64,000 nt of DNA. Origin: Symploca sp. SIO3C6. GTDB lineage: Bacteria; Cyanobacteriota; Cyanobacteriia; Cyanobacteriales; Coleofasciculaceae. The stretch covers positions 1-64,000 of the forward strand of contig JAAHHJ010000024.1 of NCBI GenBank assembly GCA_010692425.1, read 5' to 3'. The position numbers were made by a program, and so were the translations under genes. Positions within the stretch are counted from its first letter, which is position 1. Each line of letters begins with the position of its first letter. Below are positions 55,795 to 64,000 of the stretch, piece after piece. A model generated the notes under the pieces. It did no database searches. It was not told the origin of the DNA and saw nothing but the letters and a program-made list of their open reading frames with translations.

Positions 55795-57501
55795 TTAACG
55801 ATCACTAATTCCTTCTCTGGCTTTGAATTCCTGTATCACTCGGTTTAACTCATTTACCGAGGAAGAGCTAATCAAATAAAATTTGAAGGGTTCTTGGCTA
55901 ATATATTCGGCATAAGATGATTGGAGATAAGGACGATATTCAGAATTAGTAACAACATGGACTTCCAAAAATGACAGCATCATCGCGTTGCCATAATCAT
56001 CGATTAAGCTTTGCGGTGGCAATTTCAAATTAGGGAGAGAGTCAATCATTGCCTTAGTCCCAGCATCTAGTTGGGAAAAGTTAAGGTGTGCCTGTCCTTC
56101 CAATAGCCCTAGATGCTTATTAGGGGTATTTAGCCAGGTAAAAGAGCGCATCTGTTCTAATACGGCTGGGGTAGCTGGATCGAGAGTACCTGCCCCCAGA
56201 AAGACTGGAATTTGAATCTTACTTAAACCTTTAGGTCCGAAGACGCTACTATTGACTGGATTAATTGCGATCGCAGCTTTGACTCTGGGGTCTCGAAAAT
56301 TGTAAGCTTTTCTCGGTAGCTCCAAAGCACGACACTGAACCAGTAGAGACAGATTCGGATCCCAAACCACACGATTACAGTCTGTTTCAAGTCGCTCGAA
56401 ATCGATTTCGGCACCTGCTAGAGCTAGAGCTGTATAACCGCCAAAGGAATGACCGATTACTCCTACCTCTTGGAGATTGAGTTTTCCTGCAAACTCAGCT
56501 TGGTTGCGCCGTGCTAGTTCATCTAGTACATAGCTTACGTCTAGGGGACGATCAATAAATTCTTCTATTCTAAAGATGTCTCTCGAATAGCCAGCAAGCG
56601 TATTCTGAAGATAGGTGAGATCACTGCCTGGATGCTGAAGCAGTGCCACCACATATCCATAGGAAGCTAGATGTTGCGCTGGCTGTTCAAAGTGTTCTGG
56701 TGTTGAAGCTAAGCCATGAGAAGCAATAACCACAGGGGTTTGACCTGCTCTCCACCTTTGAGGTTGGTAAAGTTCGACTCTAAACTCACGCTGGCGGCTA
56801 TTATCTTTAAGGGTAATGATTTGTTTGCGGAAGCCAAACTCTCCAGTTTTTCTGATATCTGGTAAAATTGAAAAATTAACTGAGTTTTCAGTAGCTGCTT
56901 CAGCTGCTGCCAAGCGGCTAATCTGACTCACCATTTCGTCTGTTGCCTTGACTATTTTTTCAAGTAGTCCCGAAACCTCAAGAATCTGATCAGTGTTGAG
57001 TTCAATATTGGTGGAGAACTTGCGCATGAAATTGAGGACGGTAAGCCCTTCGGGATCAGCAGCCGCTTGTACCAGCGCACCTCGAATGCTATACTTGCCG
57101 TTGCGACCACCTTGAACCTGAATAATTTTGCCAAATCCGGTTAGTAACTGTTCTCCTATGGGGGTGCGGAAAAAACGATAGAGTTGGACTGGATCAACCT
57201 CTTGTTTGGTTTGTAGCACCTCGCGAAAGGTGGCTTGATTTTCTTCACTTACTCTTTTCAAATAGAACTCTAATTCCTTGTTAATCTTGCCTTCTTTAGC
57301 AAAGGTTTCCAAGGAATCAACGCTAATGGATAAAGCCAGGGGGCCGTAATCGAAATAAATGCGCTCAGCGGCATTGACGGGAATAGCGCTTAAAATTGTA
57401 CAGATAACCCCTAGTCCCAGGGAACGAAACCAACGCCGAAAGACTAATTGATTAGGTCTAATAAGATTTTTCAATTCCTTACCAAAGGTTTTGCTTTCCA
57501 T
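55795..57501 (-). CDS. alpha/beta hydrolase with DUF1400 N-terminal domain
   Basis: A 568-residue exported protein. A hydrophobic segment (about 27-46, ending VNAAERI) acts as signal peptide. A DUF1400 domain (about 48-165, helical, typical of cyanobacteria) follows, then an alpha/beta-hydrolase fold (about 225-565). The nucleophile elbow is GHSFGG (Ser352), HGLASTPEHF forms the oxyanion region, and GQAHLNFS supplies the late His. The fold resembles platelet-activating-factor acetylhydrolase/dienelactone hydrolase types. Envelope lipid or ester cleavage is likely; the substrate is unknown. Confidence 0.87.
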   Translation of the reverse strand: MESKTFGKELKNLIRPNQLVFRRWFRSLGLGVICTILSAIPVNAAERIYFDYGPLALSISVDSLETFAKEGKINKELEFYLKRVSEENQATFREVLQTKQEVDPVQLYRFFRTPIGEQLLTGFGKIIQVQGGRNGKYSIRGALVQAAADPEGLTVLNFMRKFSTNIELNTDQILEVSGLLEKIVKATDEMVSQISRLAAAEAATENSVNFSILPDIRKTGEFGFRKQIITLKDNSRQREFRVELYQPQRWRAGQTPVVIASHGLASTPEHFEQPAQHLASYGYVVALLQHPGSDLTYLQNTLAGYSRDIFRIEEFIDRPLDVSYVLDELARRNQAEFAGKLNLQEVGVIGHSFGGYTALALAGAEIDFERLETDCNRVVWDPNLSLLVQCRALELPRKAYNFRDPRVKAAIAINPVNSSVFGPKGLSKIQIPVFLGAGTLDPATPAVLEQMRSFTWLNTPNKHLGLLEGQAHLNFSQLDAGTKAMIDSLPNLKLPPQSLIDDYGNAMMLSFLEVHVVTNSEYRPYLQSSYAEYISQEPFKFYLISSSSVNELNRVIQEFKAREGISDR

Positions 57502-57674
57502 TAACTAGATAGTTTCCTAACTAATTGAAGGTTTCTCTACTTCGGGTGCAGAGGTTAGTTGTTGATAGTTCATCGTTAATATTTCACTGTTTATAGTTTT
57601 TACATCAATCATGAACAATAGACGATAACAGCATTGTTGGTTGGTTTTCCTACTTACCCTGTCATGGATTTAGA

Positions 57675-57782
57675 TATAGCAGTTGCCACAACTGTTAGGA
57701 CACTTTCACGGTTCCCTGTTAAGAGTTAGGAATTCCCTTTGAATCAAAATAGGATGTCCTAACTGACATGTCTGTTGCTATA
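57675..57782. mobile_element. MITE-like TATAGC element
   Basis: 108 bases. The left arm TATAGCAGTTGCCACAACTG then TTAGGACA, and the right arm read in reverse TATAGCAACAGACATGTCAG then TTAGGACAT, form long imperfect terminal inverted repeats. It is non-coding. Ends match the elements at 18724, 53905 and 55635, though the core differs. Confidence 0.65.
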
Positions 57783-58044
57783 ACTGTTAATTCACAGTTG
57801 ATGGTCTTGCTTTAAGGGATTACTTTAATTAAATTACCGAATGATGAAAACTCAATCAGGAAGCTTTTACAAAAATTAAAATTCACATAAGGTACTTACT
57901 AACGACATCAAGAAGACAGCATTTTTGCTAAGAAATAGGTGGTGAATTTAATAGCATAACAAGGGCATAATAAATACTTAAACTAAATTTAATAACACAA
58001 TCATCAAGTATAAAGCACTAACCATCATCCATTTTTAATTTAGA

Positions 58045-58242
58045 CTATGAACAATTTTTTTCGTTGAAAAAATAAAATGCTGTTTTGGTGTTAGTAGAAG
58101 CTGCCCATTTTTCCTTATACTCTTCTTTCCAACCAGGCTTTACCACCAGGTAAATCAACGAAACTTCCTTGAACAACTGATAATAACTACTGCCTCTAAC
58201 TTCTACACTAGCTTCAATGACTGCTGCCTCAAACGCTTCTTC
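58045..58242 (-). pseudogene. short open fragment without start codon, probable gene remnant
   Basis: The minus-strand frame after a TGA reads EEAFEAAVIEASVEVRGSS, then YYQLFKEVSLIYLVVKPGW and KEEYKEKWAAS, ending at TAG (65 codons). Composition looks protein-like and not random, but there is no in-frame ATG and no recognisable family. A frameshifted remnant is my best reading. Confidence 0.35.
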
Positions 58243-58303
58243 TCAATAAGCTGACTATTCCTCCTGCTTGATGTAGTGAGATTTGTTTAAGTAGTCAAGA
58301 AAT

Positions 58304-58771
58304 TCAAAGACAGCCAACAACAGATGCCCTGTAGCTTTTGCCGATATTATCTGCTTCACCCACAAATAGATTCACCTGATAGGGCTGCTCATTGTTACGG
58401 GGTGTAGCTCTAATTTCTAAAGGTTCACCTGCATTTAATCGAGAGTTATTTACATCATAGAATTTATCTTCAGTTTCGTCACTGTACTTTAGATACATCC
58501 TGATATCAAAGACACCACCCTCTGGGGACACAATTGTTGCTGCAAAGCTCTTAAACAGCTGCCCAGAGGGAACTAGCCAATCTGTATTCCAATTATTTCT
58601 GGTGATTCTCACCCCAAATGGCCCAGGAACAGTTGGTACAGAAACCGTCTTTTCTACCTCGCTGCCTTCTCCACCAACTAGCGCCAATGATGTACAACTT
58701 TGAGACTGGGCTGGCAAGCTAACGCTTAAAATTGTGACAATAATGCCAAAAGCAGTAATGCGATCAAACAT
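58304..58771 (-). CDS. secreted protein of unknown function, paralogue of next gene
   Basis: A 155-residue protein: signal peptide (cut near LPAQSQS), then a beta-rich domain with CTSLALVGGEGSEVEKT, WNTDWLVPSGQ, YLKYSDETEDKFYD and a final SVVGCL. The two Cys residues, just after the signal and three residues from the C-terminus, probably form a disulphide that closes the domain. I do not recognise the family. It lies 43 bases downstream of its paralogue on the same strand, so a tandem duplication is likely. Confidence 0.75.
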   Translation of the reverse strand: MFDRITAFGIIVTILSVSLPAQSQSCTSLALVGGEGSEVEKTVSVPTVPGPFGVRITRNNWNTDWLVPSGQLFKSFAATIVSPEGGVFDIRMYLKYSDETEDKFYDVNNSRLNAGEPLEIRATPRNNEQPYQVNLFVGEADNIGKSYRASVVGCL

Positions 58772-58814
58772 AAGTAACCATCCTCAACCTAGGGTCAATC
58801 CTATCAAGATGACT

Positions 58815-59294
58815 TCACCGACACCCAACAACTGAAGCCGTATAGGTATCATCAACTGCATTCAACCCGCCAACCTCGATATTTACTTGGTAAGGTTGCA
58901 TTTTGCTTCGGGGTTCAGCTGTGAGAGTTAAGGGTTGATTCACACTCAAGGGTACATCGTTTTGATCATAAATCTCATCTGCAGTCTCATCGGGATACTT
59001 TAAGTACACTTCAATATTGTAGTTGCCAGTTTCCTGAGGTACTATTGTCACCACAAACTTTTGAAAAACTTGACCTCCTGGTACTGCCCAATCTGTATTC
59101 CAATTGTGTCTAATGCTAGTGCTGAAAGGGCCTGGAAGTGGTACAGGAATGGTTGGAGGAGAAGATGTCTTCTTAACTTCAGTTCCCTCGCCTCCAACAA
59201 CATTAAGGGGGGTACAGTTTGGCTGGGCTTTGACTGACAAAGCAAGACTCAATAATGTGGCGGCGATGCCAATAGCAGCTACACGGTCAAACAC
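58815..59294 (-). CDS. secreted protein of unknown function, paralogue of previous gene
   Basis: A 159-residue protein closely matching its neighbour: signal peptide (cut near VKAQPN), CTPLNVVGGEGTEVKKT, a Pro-rich insert (PPTIPVPLPGPF), NWNTDWAVPGGQVFQKF, YLKYPDETADEIYDQN and a closing SVVGCR. The shared Cys pair and WNTDW core indicate one fold. Function is unknown. The frame opens with ATG at the left of an AAGAGGAATTT ribosome site. Confidence 0.78.
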   Translation of the reverse strand: MFDRVAAIGIAATLLSLALSVKAQPNCTPLNVVGGEGTEVKKTSSPPTIPVPLPGPFSTSIRHNWNTDWAVPGGQVFQKFVVTIVPQETGNYNIEVYLKYPDETADEIYDQNDVPLSVNQPLTLTAEPRSKMQPYQVNIEVGGLNAVDDTYTASVVGCR

Positions 59295-59340
59295 AAATAA
59301 ATTCCTCTTTTAATCTTCTTCACCAACTTACTACTTTGAT

Positions 59341-59378
59341 TGTTCATTGTTCATTGTTTATTGTTCATTGTTTATTGG
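59341..59378. repeat. tandem repeat (TTGTTCATTG / TTGTTTATTG)
   Basis: About four 8-10-base units of TGTTCATT and TGTTTATT follow one another upstream of the secreted pair. It is a short low-complexity array of the STRR kind. Confidence 0.85.
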
Positions 59379-59523
59379 GTTGAGGGGTACTCAGAATAAA
59401 GGAGTTTGAGGAAATTACTCCAAGTTTTCAAATTCTAAACTTTTTTGAGCGCAGCTCAAAGGAGGAGGGAGAAAATACTTCCGTAACTCCTATAAATACT
59501 TGGAGATTTGTTACAGGCAAAAT

Positions 59524-59763
59524 TCAAGAATAGTCAAGTTTAATTTCTCCTGTAGCAACTTTTTCTTGAATAAGAGTTCTAATCATTGCCAGCTCTTGAA
59601 CAGTGACTTTATTATCGGCATACATTGCTGCTGTTATGGTTTCTCTCTCGCCTCTGGTGATCACACCATCGGCTGTAGCTCGTTCAATAATAGTTCTGAA
59701 CTTTTCGAGTTCTTGAAGTTCCTCAGGAGTAAGTTCTTTATGGTTAGGATAGAAAACTTTCAT
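59524..59763 (-). CDS. small acidic protein with repeated DG/DN motifs, unknown function
   Basis: The ATG at 59763 gives 79 residues (MKVFYPNHKELTPEEL); a GTG ten codons earlier is also open and no ribosome site decides between them. Two helix-loop-helix-like units are visible: FRTIIERATADGVITRGERETI and AMYADNKVTVQELAMIRTLI. This DGxI/DNxV pattern recalls EF-hand-like or TerB-like helical proteins, but the resemblance is weak. It is preceded downstream by the secreted paralogues on the same strand. No export signal is seen. Confidence 0.6.
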   Translation of the reverse strand: MKVFYPNHKELTPEELQELEKFRTIIERATADGVITRGERETITAAMYADNKVTVQELAMIRTLIQEKVATGEIKLDYS

Positions 59764-60209
59764 GGTATTTCTTTTGAGAACTCTTACACTCACAAGTGTA
59801 TTAGATAAAGGTAATGAACCAGACCAGTATCTATGTTAATTTTGATTGACATCTATCTTCTTGGGACTAGTACCGCTCTGGCTCCAACTCAAAAGCAGGT
59901 GCTGAGTACGACGAATGTTCCACAAAACTTTTCTAAAAAGCTTTTCGCCAATTAGGAATGGTAGCTTTATTTATTCCTGGCTGGACTAGCGTATACTTAT
60001 CTAGAGCAGTCTATACTTAACGAAAACTTAATAGGGAATTAAACATTTTCAAGGTTGCTGTAAGATAGTATACTGAAGTTAATCGCCTAGAGCTCATTAC
60101 CTTAAGGAGAAGTAAGCGAGATTCTCTGCAGTTTGTCATCTGTCTTTTTTTCTGTCAATTTCTTGGTAAAGAAGCTCACAAATTCAAGACAACGAGGTAG
60201 GATTTGACC
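59764..60209. other. intergenic region upstream of phosphoketolase
   Basis: This 446-base spacer separates divergent genes and has no ORF. GAGGTAGG at 60194-60201 is the ribosome site that fixes the phosphoketolase start. No operator is recognised. Confidence 0.5.
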
Positions 60210-62621
60210 ATGGTTCAAGCACCAGCACCTCAAACTATAGCTCAGCAAAGTCCTCTCTCTACAGAAGAGCTGCGCAAGATAGACGCCTATTGGCGTGCCT
60301 GTAACTACCTTGCCATCGGCATGATCTATCTGCGGAACAATCCGCTACTCAAAGAGCCTTTAGTAGCAGAACATGTTAAATACCGTCTATTAGGTCACTG
60401 GGGTGCAAGTCCAGGATTAAGCTTTGCCTACGTACACCTCAACCGAGTGATCAAAAAGTACGACCTGAATATGATTTTCTTGGCAGGTCCCGGTCATGGT
60501 GCTCCAGGCGTTCTCGCTCCAGCATACCTAGAGGGAAACTATTCCGAGGTTTATCCTGACAAGAGCGAAGATCAAGAGGGAATGCAGAAATTCTTTAAGC
60601 AGTTCTCTTTCCCTGGCCACATTGGTAGCCATTGCACTCCCGAGACACCAGGCTCGATCCATGAGGGCGGCGAGTTAGGTTACAGCGTCTCCCACGCCTA
60701 CGGTGCTGCCTACGACAATCCCGATTTAATTGCGACAGTAATGGTGGGTGATGGTGAAGCCGAAACTGGACCATTAGCTACTGCTTGGCACTCCAACAAG
60801 TTTCTCAACCCCGTCCGTGACGGTGCAGTTTTACCTATTTTACACCTGAACGGCTACAAGATTGCCAACCCCACAATTTTATCAAGGATTTCACCTGAAG
60901 AACTCGAAAGCCTATTTCGAGGTTACGGCTATACACCCTACTTTGTAGAAGGGGAAGATCCAGAGCTTATGCACCAGCAGATGGCAGCCACGCTGGAAGA
61001 ATGCATTAACCAAATTCGCGCTATTCAAGAAGAAGCACGCCGCAGTGGCATCGCCAAACGCCCCCGTTGGCCGATGATTGTCTTGCGCACTCCCAAGGGT
61101 TGGACAGGACCAAAGGAGGTAGATGGTCATAAAGTCGAAGGCTTCTGGAGAGCCCACCAGGTACCAATGGGAGCAATGCACAGTAATCCCCAACATCTCA
61201 AGATGCTGGAAGAGTGGATGAAGAGCTACAAGCCAGAGGAACTCTTTGATGAGCATGGTAAGCTAATTAGCTCCCTCAAGGAACTGGCACCCACAGGCAA
61301 CCGCCGCATGAGTGCTAACCCCATTACCAATGGCGGTGTCGTGCGCAAGCAATTGCTGATGCCTGACTTCCGTGACTACGCAGTGGAAGTGACTAAGCCG
61401 GCGACAACCGAGGTGGAAAACACCCGTGTTCTTGGTCAATTCCTACGGGATGTCATGGCAAAGAACATGACAAATTTCCGAGTCTTTGGACCAGATGAAA
61501 CTGCTTCCAATCGCCTCAATGCTATTTACGAAGTTAGTAAGAAAACTTGGCTAGCAGACTATTTGCCCGAAGATGAAGACGGCGGTGAACTCTCCCCCGA
61601 CGGTAGGGTAATGGAGATGCTGAGTGAACATACCCTTGAAGGCTGGTTAGAGGGTTATCTGCTGACAGGGCGTCACGGTTTCTTCCACACCTATGAAGCC
61701 TTCGCCCACGTGATTGACTCCATGTTCAACCAGCACGCCAAGTGGTTAGACATCTGCAAGCACGAGGTTCCCTGGCGAGCACCGATTTCTTCGTTAAATA
61801 TTCTACTCTCCTCCACTGTCTGGCGTCAGGATCATAATGGGTTTTCACACCAAGATCCTGGTTTCATTGATGTGGTTACTAACAAGAGTGCTGAAGTTAC
61901 TCGCATTTACTTACCTCCTGATGCCAACTGTTTGCTCTCGGTAGCAGATCACTGCCTGCGCAGCACTAACTACGTTAATGTTATTGTTGCTGACAAACAA
62001 AAACACCTCCAGTACCTGAGTATGGAGGAAGCAATCAAGCACTGTAGCAAAGGCATTGGGATTTGGGAGTGGGCTAGTAATGATGATCAGGGTAAGGAAC
62101 CTGATATCCCTGATGTGATTATGGCTTGCTGCGGAGATGTGGCGACGATGGAATCTTTGGCGGCAACTGCAATTCTTTTGGAGGAGTTCCCTGAACTTAG
62201 GGTTCGCTTTATTAATGTTGTCGATTTGTTCAAGCTGCAATCGGAGAGTGAACACCCCCACGGTTTGTCCGAGCGTGATTTCGACACACTATTTACCACT
62301 GATAAGCCAGTTATTTTTAACTTCCACGGTTACCCTTGGCTGATTCACAAGCTTATCTATCGCCGCAGTAATCAAGAACGCATTCACGTGCGTGGCTACA
62401 AGGAAGTGGGTAATATTAACACTCCTCTGGAACTGGCAATTAACAACCAGATTGACAGATTTAACTTAGTCATTGATGTGATTAATCGAGTTCCCAAACT
62501 TGGTTCGGCAGCTGCCTACGTTAAAGAGCGCATGAAGAATCAGATTATCGAGAACCTCCACTATTCCCATGAACAAGGTATCGATAAAGCTGAGATTACT
62601 GAGTGGAAGTGGCCTCACTGA
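60210..62621 (+). CDS. xfp: phosphoketolase (xylulose-5-P/fructose-6-P)
   Basis: An 803-residue ThDP enzyme splitting xylulose 5-phosphate or fructose 6-phosphate with phosphate into acetyl phosphate and a shorter sugar phosphate. ATG 60210 is preferred to the TTG at 60204 because GAGGTAGG lies 8 bases before it. Motifs: [56 protein letters not shown], the ThDP site [18 protein letters not shown], and in the second half [17 protein letters not shown] and [13 protein letters not shown]. Cytosolic. Next on the strand are PPK2-family and glycogen phosphorylase genes, so it belongs to a carbon-overflow/reserve group. Confidence 0.95.
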   Translation: MVQAPAPQTIAQQSPLSTEELRKIDAYWRACNYLAIGMIYLRNNPLLKEPLVAEHVKYRLLGHWGASPGLSFAYVHLNRVIKKYDLNMIFLAGPGHGAPGVLAPAYLEGNYSEVYPDKSEDQEGMQKFFKQFSFPGHIGSHCTPETPGSIHEGGELGYSVSHAYGAAYDNPDLIATVMVGDGEAETGPLATAWHSNKFLNPVRDGAVLPILHLNGYKIANPTILSRISPEELESLFRGYGYTPYFVEGEDPELMHQQMAATLEECINQIRAIQEEARRSGIAKRPRWPMIVLRTPKGWTGPKEVDGHKVEGFWRAHQVPMGAMHSNPQHLKMLEEWMKSYKPEELFDEHGKLISSLKELAPTGNRRMSANPITNGGVVRKQLLMPDFRDYAVEVTKPATTEVENTRVLGQFLRDVMAKNMTNFRVFGPDETASNRLNAIYEVSKKTWLADYLPEDEDGGELSPDGRVMEMLSEHTLEGWLEGYLLTGRHGFFHTYEAFAHVIDSMFNQHAKWLDICKHEVPWRAPISSLNILLSSTVWRQDHNGFSHQDPGFIDVVTNKSAEVTRIYLPPDANCLLSVADHCLRSTNYVNVIVADKQKHLQYLSMEEAIKHCSKGIGIWEWASNDDQGKEPDIPDVIMACCGDVATMESLAATAILLEEFPELRVRFINVVDLFKLQSESEHPHGLSERDFDTLFTTDKPVIFNFHGYPWLIHKLIYRRSNQERIHVRGYKEVGNINTPLELAINNQIDRFNLVIDVINRVPKLGSAAAYVKERMKNQIIENLHYSHEQGIDKAEITEWKWPH

Positions 62622-62997
62622 GTTAGTTATCAGTTGTCAGTGAACGGTAAATAGTGAAGACTGTTGACTGGCAATTGGTAATTGATAAAAGTATTAGGTA
62701 TTAGGTTTTGTCGCTAATGCCTAATACCTACCACCTCAAAGCTCATTGACAAGATGTGTAGATAAAGTTTTAGCCAGTTGGTATAGCAAATCCCAGTTAC
62801 CAGGAAATAAAAAATAACTTCTTTTCGAGAGTTAGCCATTGGTTTTAACCAATGGTAGTGGAGCGAGATACTCCGATTTATCTAGGTGATATTTTTGCCA
62901 ATGTTTTTGTTGTAAAATAATTCTATTTTTTTTCTTCATTTGATAGCTCATATTTGCCCTTTTATTAAAAATCGAACTTTGTGATGACAGCAGATTA
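62622..62997. other. intergenic region between xfp and the PPK2 gene
   Basis: This 376-base AT-rich spacer has no ORF and one strong palindrome (62836-62855). The distance suggests that the PPK2 and glgP genes have their own promoter. Confidence 0.5.
62836..62855. promoter_or_regulatory. perfect 9-bp palindrome CCATTGGTT/AACCAATGG
   Basis: The two 9-base arms are separated by TT, about 140 bases before the PPK2 start. It may be an xfp terminator or an operator; neither is proved by a T-run or a known consensus. Confidence 0.45.
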
Positions 62998-63867
62998 ATG
63001 AAACACGCTCACTTTATTGTCCCACCCGGTTCCAAGATTGCTCTCAACAAGGACTATGACCCAGCAGACAAGGCTGATTTTCTGACCAAAGTAGATGCTA
63101 AAGGTAGATTACAAGAAGGTATCGAACGGCTGGCGAAATACCAGGATGTTCTCTATGCCCATAATATCTACGCCCTACTGCTTATTTTCCAAGCCATGGA
63201 TGCAGCAGGTAAAGATAGCACCATTAAGCATGTTATGTCTGGAATAAATCCTCAGGGATGTCAGGTTTTTAGTTTTAAAGCTCCTTCTGCAGAAGAACTA
63301 GACCATGACTATCTCTGGCGAGCATGCAAGTCACTACCGGAAAGAGGGAGAATTGGGATCTTTAATCGTTCTTACTATGAAGAAGTTCTGGTGGTGCGTG
63401 TTCATCCAGAAGTCTTGGAAAGACAGCAAATCCCAGCAACTGTAAAATCTAAAAAGATCTGGAAGCATCGTTTCGAGGAAATCAATAATTTTGAAAAATA
63501 TTTAGTCAATAATGGTATTGTGATCCTTAAGTTTTTTCTTAATGTCTCCAAATCAGAACAGAAAAAAAGATTTTTAGAACGGATTGATAGGCCAGAAAAA
63601 AACTGGAAATTTTCAACCAGTGATGTCAAAGAAAGAGCCTTTTGGAATGACTATATCAGTGCTTACGAAGATGTTTTCAATCACACTAGTACTGAGTGGG
63701 CTCCCTGGTATATTATTCCTGCCGATCATAAATGGTTCACACACTTAGTTGTTGCTGACATTATTAGCGAGAAATTAAAATCACTCAACTTAACCTATCC
63801 CATACTTAGCCAGGAGCAGAAGCAGAAACTTTTGGATGCTAAGAAAATGCTGGAAAATGAGGCATGA
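62998..63867 (+). CDS. ppk2: PPK2-family polyphosphate kinase
   Basis: A 289-residue P-loop kinase that uses polyphosphate to phosphorylate nucleoside mono- or diphosphates, or the reverse. Walker A lies in FQAMDAAGKDSTIKHV, the PPK2 SFKAPSAEELDHDYLWR block follows, and Walker B is GRIGIFNRSYYEEVLVVRVH. LKFFLNVSKSEQKKRFLERI and WAPWYIIPADHKWF are typical of the class. Length fits single-domain class I/III members; which substrate is used cannot be told. It lies 42 bases before glgP, so they are probably co-transcribed. Confidence 0.92.
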   Translation: MKHAHFIVPPGSKIALNKDYDPADKADFLTKVDAKGRLQEGIERLAKYQDVLYAHNIYALLLIFQAMDAAGKDSTIKHVMSGINPQGCQVFSFKAPSAEELDHDYLWRACKSLPERGRIGIFNRSYYEEVLVVRVHPEVLERQQIPATVKSKKIWKHRFEEINNFEKYLVNNGIVILKFFLNVSKSEQKKRFLERIDRPEKNWKFSTSDVKERAFWNDYISAYEDVFNHTSTEWAPWYIIPADHKWFTHLVVADIISEKLKSLNLTYPILSQEQKQKLLDAKKMLENEA

Positions 63868-63909
63868 TTTCTGAAATTGAATAGCTTTAATCAATAAAGG
63901 AAAAGACTG

Positions 63910-64000
63910 ATGAACCCGCCCCTTGACGCCACTATTAAAAACCAAGTCCAAATTGAAGATGACCGCACAGGGTTAAATATAGAAACCCTGAGACGAGCTA
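63910..64000 (+). CDS. glgP: glycogen phosphorylase, 5' end only
   Basis: The window ends 30 codons into this gene. The start MNPPLDATIKNQVQIEDDRT followed by GLNIETLRRA matches the N-terminus of cyanobacterial glycogen phosphorylases (…EDDRTGMSIETLKRAFLDN…). It would release glucose 1-phosphate from glycogen. AAAGGAAAAGACTG before the ATG is the ribosome site. The assignment is from recalled family sequence, on a short stretch. Confidence 0.75.
   Translation, partial: MNPPLDATIKNQVQIEDDRTGLNIETLRRA

Larger units (their letters stand above)
57502..58303. other. 802-base repeat-rich gap with element and gene fragment
   Basis: It holds a MITE-like element (57675-57782) and a probable gene fragment (58045-58242). 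The rest is AT-rich, without an ORF or convincing promoter. It looks like an accumulation site of debris between the hydrolase and the secreted paralogue pair. Confidence 0.6.

Noticed and set aside
1-64000. CRISPR array
   Set aside because: The tandem repeats are 7-17 bases without unique spacers, so they are STRR or minisatellite arrays, not CRISPR.
1-64000. tRNA or rRNA genes
   Set aside because: Isolated GGTTC-AA-TCC-like strings occur inside protein genes (for example near 32395) without a cloverleaf. None is supportable.

Overview
The window is chromosomal DNA from a cyanobacterium, probably filamentous. The evidence is a Mg-protoporphyrin IX methyltransferase (ChlM type), a Psb32-type TPM protein, cyanobacterial-type IspH, glutathione reductase and Cdv3/DivIVA-like proteins, a phosphoketolase, and many HIP1 octamers (GCGATCGC). 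Intergenic DNA is rich in 7-bp tandem repeats, G/A-rich minisatellites and short TATAGC-ended palindromic elements, as in large-genome filamentous cyanobacteria. I recognised no rRNA, tRNA, CRISPR array or intact transposase.

Layout. 0.2-1.6 kb: a GNAT acetyltransferase and a lysophospholipid acyltransferase-like enzyme. 1.6-11.4 kb: a cell-surface/signalling block with a two-partner-secretion (FhaB-type) adhesin, divergent from an exported TPR-CHAT caspase-like protein, a DUF928 protein and a CHASE2 sensor histidine kinase. 11.5-19.9 kb: a minus-strand island of seven genes built round a TerY-type triad (vWA protein, PP2C phosphatase, Ser/Thr-kinase-like protein). It also holds two further vWA paralogues, a CAP-domain protein and a parallel-beta-helix-like protein with a repetitive NPLF/SP tail. 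20.4-25.7 kb: an asparagine-synthase-like protein lacking the usual N-terminal Cys, three small membrane proteins, Psb32-like and CobH/CbiC. 26.0-33.2 kb: a Ser/Thr kinase with SH3b and SPOR domains, a GATase-like protein and a SNF2 helicase.

33.6-53.8 kb is mostly housekeeping: pnp, tpiA, clpB, ispH, an SGNH hydrolase, amt, purE, nagA, a methyltransferase, chlM, a DUF423 protein, a lone TPR-protein N-terminal domain, an SLH/glycosyl-hydrolase-like protein, an EamA transporter and gor. 53.9-59.8 kb: two inverted copies of a MITE-like element bracket a broken Uma2-family gene, cdv3 and coaD; these are followed by an alpha/beta hydrolase, more repeat debris, a pair of secreted paralogues and a small acidic protein. 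60.2-64.0 kb: phosphoketolase, a PPK2-family kinase and the start of glycogen phosphorylase, a plausible central-carbon/energy-reserve group.

The best candidates for little-described biology are the expanded vWA/PP2C/kinase island, in particular the kinase-coupled repeat-tailed protein, and the exported CHAT protease-like/adhesin/CHASE2 neighbourhood. A second theme is a dispersed repeat family that has entered coding sequences in frame. All functional statements come from reading motifs by eye; no database search was run.
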